From positions 37,351,868 to 37,415,867 of the forward strand of contig JABBOT010000002.1 of the NCBI GenBank assembly GCA_016165875.1: a stretch of 64,000 nt of DNA, given 5' to 3'. This DNA is from Acanthopleura granulata. Lineage: Eukaryota > Mollusca > Polyplacophora > Chitonida > Chitonidae. The number at the start of each line of letters is the position of its first letter. Within the stretch, counting starts at the first letter, position 1. Under the pieces are notes generated by a model, which saw nothing but the letters and a program-made list of their open reading frames with translations, was not told the origin of the DNA and made no database searches. A program made the position numbers and the translations under genes. Shown in pieces: positions 58,520 through 64,000 of this stretch.

Positions 58520-59305
58520 ACAGTTCATTCATTATATCGAAAGACAACACATTGTGAGCTTAAATGTGACAATTTGATGAATTCCGCTCCGCGTGATACA
58601 TCAAGAGGAATGTGTATATGGGACTGACCATTGCAGACCACAGGCAAGTTGATTACAGGGGGATTAAACTCACAACGGAACCATCACTCAGTGCGATGTG
58701 GATTCAATACCCTATTGACACTTCCGCTTTTCGGGAGGAATAGTACTAATGTAATTATTTGTTATTATAAGGTGTGAGGTCTTTTTTCGCTGCCAGTCAA
58801 TCCTTTATTGACTCCACGGTTCAGGTGCGTGCTTGGTATAAAACAATGGAAATGGCTTGAACGAGTTTTATTGATGAAAGTTGGAAATTTTGGACGACGG
58901 TCAACCTATCTTAGGATTTTTATGGCTGCTTTCGTACAGGCCGGGCAAGGTATGCACCAATGCTCATCGACCATGAAAAGTTTGGGGCTGTGTCACGGCA
59001 CTAAACGTTACGATGGTCGTTTATTGAAAATTAATTGGGATCTGAGGCCATGTAGCACGGCTGAGCGTCAAATATTGCACTTTCGTTGCCCAGATGACCT
59101 CACTGGGTGATGCATTACTAATCACTGAACCGCATGTGAACTGGTTTTATCCAGTGAGGAGAAGAGGCATAATACAAAAATGTTCTACAACTTGGGACAA
59201 CCATGATCAACAACCTTGAGAAATTGTGTGATTGAGTAAACTGCTTATAATTTTTTTCTCCTCAGTAAATAAACTGCAAAGAGATGTCACAAATGCATTT
59301 ATTTA
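58520..59305. other. Unassigned sequence
   Basis: A 100-codon plus-strand frame (58,808-59,110) has no recognisable motif, no second copy and no supporting context. It is not called as a gene. Confidence 0.35.
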
Positions 59306-59310
59306 ATTGG

Positions 59311-59540
59311 AGGCCTCCGTGGCCAAGGGATTGGAACGGTAGCGCAGCGTAGTCCCAGGTGCCTCTCACCAATGCGAATTCTTTGAATTCAAGCCCACTC
59401 ACCCTTTTTTCCTGCGAAAGGGCGTGGATTTATACAGGGCTCTGCCCGTTTTCCTCCGACCATGATACTGTCCCGCCGTCGTATACGGGAAATATTCCTG
59501 AGCACGGTGTAAAACAGCAATCAGATAAATGAGTAAGAAC
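59311..59540 (+). mobile_element. Family-1 SINE, diverged
   Basis: Head 'ggcctccgtggccaaggg', 'gtagcgcagcgtagtcccag', body 'agggctctgcccgttttcct', tail 'ccgtcgtatacgggaaatat' and 'gagcacggtgtaaaacagc', ending 'aatcagataaatgagtaag'. Confidence 0.9.
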
Positions 59541-59599
59541 CCAGCGCAACATATACAGCTATGGCATAGCTAGGTTCTGTATATCGTATTTTACCTCAT

Positions 59600-60360
59600 C
59601 TAAACTATACAGCATGCAGACAAAGGTCCAACAACAGGATGAATATTGATAGAGACATCTCCGGAGGTGTTGACCCACTTAGTCAAGACAATAGGAGCTT
59701 GACATTAATGAGAAGTATATTTCCATAATGTAATAACGTTCGGACGAGTACATGCTTAAGTAGGATTCCCCACCCTATCCTCAGAAATAGAAGACAGGCG
59801 CCACTTTGACACCCATACATACTAATACGGAAAGGTCACGTCGGCATACGTCTTCAGTCTAAGGGGACAGTGTTTGTGCCTGGTACCTCATGAAACTCTC
59901 AGCAAAAATGAATATAATAAGCGAATATAAATTTAGCTCTTTTCAGCCAGATGAATCCAGAATATGCTTTGAATTTATGGGCAGATCAATGACACTCAAG
60001 AGTAACTGAGCGGACTAGCATAAATGAATTAAGATTTAGAAAGTATTGTATTAAGGTATGGTGAATTTGCTTGACGCGAGAGTAGCGAAATATTATGCAG
60101 ACAGTGCTTATCGTGGGAGCTAGAGCAGACCATAACATGTCAAGATCTCATACTTCCTGATATCCCATGCCACGCATGCAGTATATGTATTATTTTACCG
60201 TAGAAAAGAGAAAGAAATAGCCTGTTCTGTTGAGCCCGACTGTTCACTTCAAAAACAAGGAACATCGACCAATGGAAATGAGGAATCATCATGTGAGGTA
60301 TAATAATATGTGCTATGATATGAGTATTATGTAATACAATATTATAAATAATGTAGCATA
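59600..60360 (+). repeat. Module S, copy 3, first part
   Basis: 'caacaggatgaatattgata', 'gcttgacattaatgagaagt', 'gcgccactttgacacccata' and 'gcatacgtcttcagtctaag'. More diverged than copies 1 and 2. Confidence 0.75.
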
Positions 60361-60439
60361 GTATATATGTATATAATAGTTACATGTTTTCTGAAATAAC
60401 TGGATACAGGTAGTGTAAGCTGTATTTTACGCTCGAGTT

Positions 60440-60790
60440 AAATTTTTCTAGACCAATTCTAAAGCCGTCCTCATCGAAGTCGGGAGACTGGGTATCAATC
60501 CCGAGTCGGGTCATACCAAAAACTTTAAATATGGAACTTGACGCTTGACGCTAGGGGTTGAGAAGTTAGAGTAAGCAAGAAGGACTGGTCGGCCCGGTGT
60601 CAGTATAATGCGAGGGAAAGGGATATCATGCCTGGTGTCTTCGGCATGATGTTCCAGTGGAAGCAGCACTTTGGCGACATGGACTCACCCTGTCATAAGG
60701 GGTAACACACGACTCTCATGGAGTCCTCGTCGTCATATGACTGAAAAATTGATGAGTACGACCTTAAATCCAAGCATACATACATACATA
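60440..60790 (+). mobile_element. Family-2 tRNA-headed SINE inside S
   Basis: Head 'ggtatcaatcccgagtcggg', 'tcataccaaaaactttaaat', body 'ggtgtcttcggcatgatgtt', 'catggactcaccctgtcat', tail 'catatgactgaaaaattgat' and 'gagtacgaccttaaat', ending in a (cata)n run at 60,775-60,790. S resumes downstream at about 60,940. Confidence 0.85.
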
Positions 60791-60844
60791 TAATTCTGAA
60801 CCAACAGTTAGTATCGGTTCATTTTCGTGATTTTTTTTAAGCCA

Positions 60845-60915
60845 ATGATGATAAGGTGGTGGTGGTGGGCCTTTAATAGAACAGCAACAACAACAACAAA
60901 AATAAATAAATATAA
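60845..60915 (+). repeat. Simple repeats (gtg)n, (caa)n and (aata)n
   Basis: 'ggtggtggtggtggg' at about 60,855 and 'caacaacaacaacaa' near 60,885, followed by 'aaataaataaatata'. Confidence 0.85.
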
Positions 60916-60939
60916 ACCAAAACGGTTTGATATATACTT

Positions 60940-61030
60940 TGGTGATTTAACATTCAAAAGCACTCCTATTTATGTATTGTAATCGAGGTGCCAAAGACAT
61001 AAATCACAATCCTATTACATTTTGCTGGCA
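60940..61030 (+). repeat. Module S, copy 3, second part
   Basis: 'acattcaaaagcactcctat' and 'gaggtgccaaagacataaat' match 53,168-53,235 and 16,700-16,760, after the interruption. Confidence 0.65.
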
Positions 61031-61334
61031 AACTTAAGGAGTCTAAGCTGCGCTGTCAGAAAGTCTGCGTTCTTCAAAGTCTTCAGATACAGCTTGACAT
61101 AATTAAATTTCCTTTGTGTCGACATGAAAATAAGCAATCACATTGACAATTTTCTTGGGTTCATACTTCAATGAATCTAATTTACACCCCCGATCAGATT
61201 ATATTCTCTATAAACATACCTTCACGCCTGCGTAAATCATGCATTTCTTCAAGGATCAATGACAATGATCAATGATCATTGATAGAACACCCAGAAAATA
61301 TGGAAACAAAAGCAATATAGTTATTTCTAATCAG

Positions 61335-61805
61335 ATCTAATTTTTTGGAACTTAAGATTTATGACTTGGTGACCTCTTCATCCATTTTGTAATTGCTGGT
61401 CTCGAATTCAGACCCAGATTACACTTGCGAAGCATAATGAATTGAAATAATATGGAAGCATAATGATAATGTTTCAGCAAAATCCCCATGGGAGGCCCGC
61501 TGTGATGACCTTTGTGTAGGCATCTGAGTGCCGGTTTTATAAAATGCTAAGAAGAATGTCAAATCAGCCCTCACCAGGCAACTGCCACTAAGCCGAAAAC
61601 TAAAACTTAGCGTCTGAGTCCGGACTGTGGATCTCATCCAAAAATCACAAAGAAATTATTGAAACATTCTGCCTAAGTTCAATGATCCTACCTAACTTCA
61701 AACGATTCTGTGATTTACGATTTAAGACTTGGTGTATGACCTCTCTATCCATTTTGTAAATTCCATTTAACAGCTGCGAAGCATAGTGTTTATGATCGGC
61801 CACAG
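61335..61805 (+). repeat. Direct repeat pair, about 110 bp each, 360 bp apart
   Basis: 61,335-61,450 and 61,695-61,800 share 'gatttatgacttggtgacct' versus 'gatttaagacttggtgtatg', 'tccattttgtaa' and 'tgcgaagcata'. May be the ends of a small unknown element or a local duplication. Confidence 0.6.
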
Positions 61806-62390
61806 AAATAAAAAACAATCTCTGCGAAGTAGAAAATGTTCTTTGTATCAGAAGATTATCGGTATTGTGCTGTTGTTGTTGCTCAGCCTGGTGAGCACGT
61901 CTGTCCGCAAAGTACAAAAATGTACCAACAGCGATCAAGTTTCCCCCAGTTCATCAAACAAAGGCATTTTTTTTAAACATATTACAGAACGAAACTCTCT
62001 GTATTTTTTAAAATTTAATTAAAGGTATTGACTGTAACATTTTTAGATTAATTGGTTTCATATGTCAGTCAATCTTTGTATACGAGTAAAGAAGACATGC
62101 TTATACCTAGTCACACCCGCATCAATGAAATAAACTTGACCAAAATAATAACAACTCAGCCTTTGAGACCTACATATTAGAAAAGTGCAGAGCGAGTGTT
62201 TAAGTCCTTCCTTATATAAAGTTAGAAATAAAAGCCCCCACTATTTCCTACTGGTCTGTTAGAATAGAAATAAGACATGGCTTGGGGTCCCTCATTAACA
62301 AACGGTACACAACTCCAGTCTGCTGTACGTTATTCTACGTGACTTGAACTAGCTACGTTTTATTTCTTAATTGTACATGACCAAAAGTAA
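61805..62390. other. Unassigned sequence
   Basis: Nothing recognised apart from AT-rich sequence. Open frames on both strands near 61.8-62.0 kb have no motif. Confidence 0.3.
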
Positions 62391-62935
62391 AATAAATCTT
62401 GAAGTATTGATGGTATTTTCCATTGTCCTATTTTTGAGAATAAGAACTAGCTACCGATGCTCTGGGATAACAGTCACTCCCTTTACACGTATGGGATCAT
62501 TTAACCGACTTGTTTCGTTGCTTCTAAACAACACATTATATAAGAAAAGCCGCCTGATCTAAGCAATGAATATAGAATTTTCATATATCTGGCCGTATTG
62601 ATCGTATCAAAGACAAAAGTAGATTTATCTTCCGATTACCTTATTTTCGGTCCTTCATCCGTATATACAAGATCAAAATAATAAACATCTCTTGACTTAT
62701 CACTCGCCAGCGCCAAATCGATGAGTATGTCAATACAGGTTAAACTGATTTATGCTTATTCGTTTATAGTGGCTATTTTAGAATAAATAAGTCATTTTAT
62801 CGACATAAAACAGAAATGCATCACTTTGGCTAGATAGATGCTCATTTTATTCAGTCTGTGAGATGAAAGCAAGGGATAGTGTTTTCTTTGAAATGTGGAT
62901 GTCGTTTTAACACATTCTATCATTAAAGCTCATAT
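62390..62935 (+). repeat. Module A, copy 6
   Basis: 'gtcactccctttacacgtat', 'cttctaaacaacacattata', 'cgatgagtatgtcaatacag' and 'agtcattttatcgacataaa'. It runs directly into module P. Confidence 0.78.
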
Positions 62936-62937
62936 GG

Positions 62938-63790
62938 TGTAAGGGTATCACTAATCTGAGAGGAAAAATGATAAACTAATGGCTTGTTCAACTCTCAGAC
63001 AGCGATAAATCTTGCACAAGATCGAACACAGAAACATAAAGACGCTTGGTTTAGTTCAATACATTTAATTGAACAAAACAAACAAACGGTACACAAGAAC
63101 AATCCACATAATTACAAAAGTTTCTCTACGGAGATAAAACCCTGATGGAATATCAGACATCTAACGGCAAGTTTATCCGCGTATATAACGAAATCCCCAG
63201 TTCATGGCCTCCAAGTGACGAACAGTCGTCGGTACGGCTCGCGCATCAGGGTTTGTGTCCAGAGTTCGGTCTAAGTACACGTCCCAAGGCGGACTGGGAC
63301 ACCATAGCGTACGTAATCCCGAGCAAGCGGTGTATATTTCCTCGGGCTTGACACAAAGTCACTTTCAAGGGAACTTGCGATAAAAAAGGCGTAATCTCAC
63401 AAAGAGACAATGAGCGATGTAAGCTCCATCATAACGTCTCAAAAAAATGGTAAACCGCGAAACACCACCTCACAAAGTGCAACGTACAGAAAAATGGAAT
63501 ATAAAATGACAATTGTCGAATGTCACGGAGGACAGTCTTCAATAATAAATCCAAGAAATCCTCTCAACTGGACGTAAGTAAATTTGACTGCGAGATTACC
63601 GTTACATCGCCGCTCATACTTGTAGAATAATATAACGAAAATTCCAAATAGTTCCTCTGTGGAATGACACTTAAACACAATAGCCTAGAGAAATTATAGT
63701 GCAGGTGATCATGTATACAAAAATCAAAATATAGGTCAGACAGCGACACAGCTAGCGTTACAAAAGAAAAATAAATATAATCCAATATTT
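62938..63790 (-). repeat. Module P, copy 3
   Basis: 'taagggtatcactaatctga', 'gcttgttcaactctcagaca', 'agacgcttggtttagttcaa', 'ttcctcgggcttgacacaaa' and 'gtcagacagcgacacagc'. The 68- and 92-codon frames here are not shared with the other copies. Confidence 0.7.
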
Positions 63791-64000
63791 TAAAGAAGGT
63801 TTTGAAAATGGTTAACAATGGTGTCACACATAAAAGTGTCAAAACTGACCCTTCACGGAGCCATGTGGAAACGGCTTTCTGCGTTCCCCTCCTTATATAG
63901 AGTTTGTGGACGGTGGAACAAGGAATCGCTAGGCATTCTGTCTTATGTTCTTAGAGGTCCTTACTCGTACCAACATTATTTAGAAAAAATACGCCCATTA

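Noticed and set aside
58808..59110. 100-codon plus-strand open frame
   Set aside because: No family resemblance, single copy, and length is within chance for a 64-kb eukaryotic window.
61269..61282. 14-bp perfect palindrome 'tcaatgatcattga'
   Set aside because: Short and AT-rich, expected by chance at this scale, with no further context.

Overview
The window looks like a gene-poor stretch of an AT-rich animal genome, most likely a mollusc or another lophotrochozoan. The clue is the SINEs. Two tRNA-headed families are present. One has a GC-rich body, a tail reading like 'cgtataagtgaaatattc', and a terminal (aata)n run. The other has a tail reading like 'ttgttgagtacgacgtaaaac'. I know such tails mainly from mollusc genomes; this is recall, not a search. 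I see no intact protein-coding gene, rRNA, functional tRNA, CRISPR array or operon. Open frames longer than 60 codons are chance frames or artefacts of repeats. The longest, 151 codons near 49.1-49.6 kb, lies in a 24-bp minisatellite.

Most of the window is a degenerate higher-order repeat. About fifteen non-coding modules of roughly 0.2-1.5 kb recur two to eight times, nearly always on the same strand and in a recurring order. I name them T, A, U, F, K, G, L, C, H, N (minisatellite), M, E, D, R, S and P. Main runs: K-G-N-M-R-S (9.9-17.0 kb), T-A-U-C (17.6-22.3), T-A-U-K-G-L-C (22.3-28.4), G-N-M-E-D-A-F-K-G-C-H-M-E-P (30.3-41.0), D-A-F-K-G-L-C-H-K-G-N-M-E-R-S (42.8-53.6) and A-F-K-G-M-R-S-A-P (54.6-63.8). 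This suggests repeated large segmental duplication followed by decay. One C copy (4.6-5.2 kb) is inverted.

Later insertions interrupt the modules. An RNase H-bearing APE-type LINE on the minus strand (11,479-14,406) splits an M copy and is flanked by a 13-bp target duplication. A second, 5'-truncated LINE on the minus strand (37.16-39.24 kb) lies between M and E. SINEs with target duplications sit at 24.3 and 54.2 kb, a second-family SINE splits an S copy at 60.4-60.8 kb, and a cluster of foldback or terminal-inverted-repeat elements occupies 28.5-29.7 kb.

Two things stand out against this decayed background. A 97-bp block in S (16,085 and 52,487), containing an octamer (ATTTGCAT) and a CRE-like TGACGT, is almost unchanged between copies 36 kb apart. 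The D module (32.63 and 42.85 kb) carries a short open frame whose two copies differ by only in-frame indels (21 and 9 bases); it is the best candidate for a real or recently lost exon. Module boundaries were drawn by eye and are approximate.
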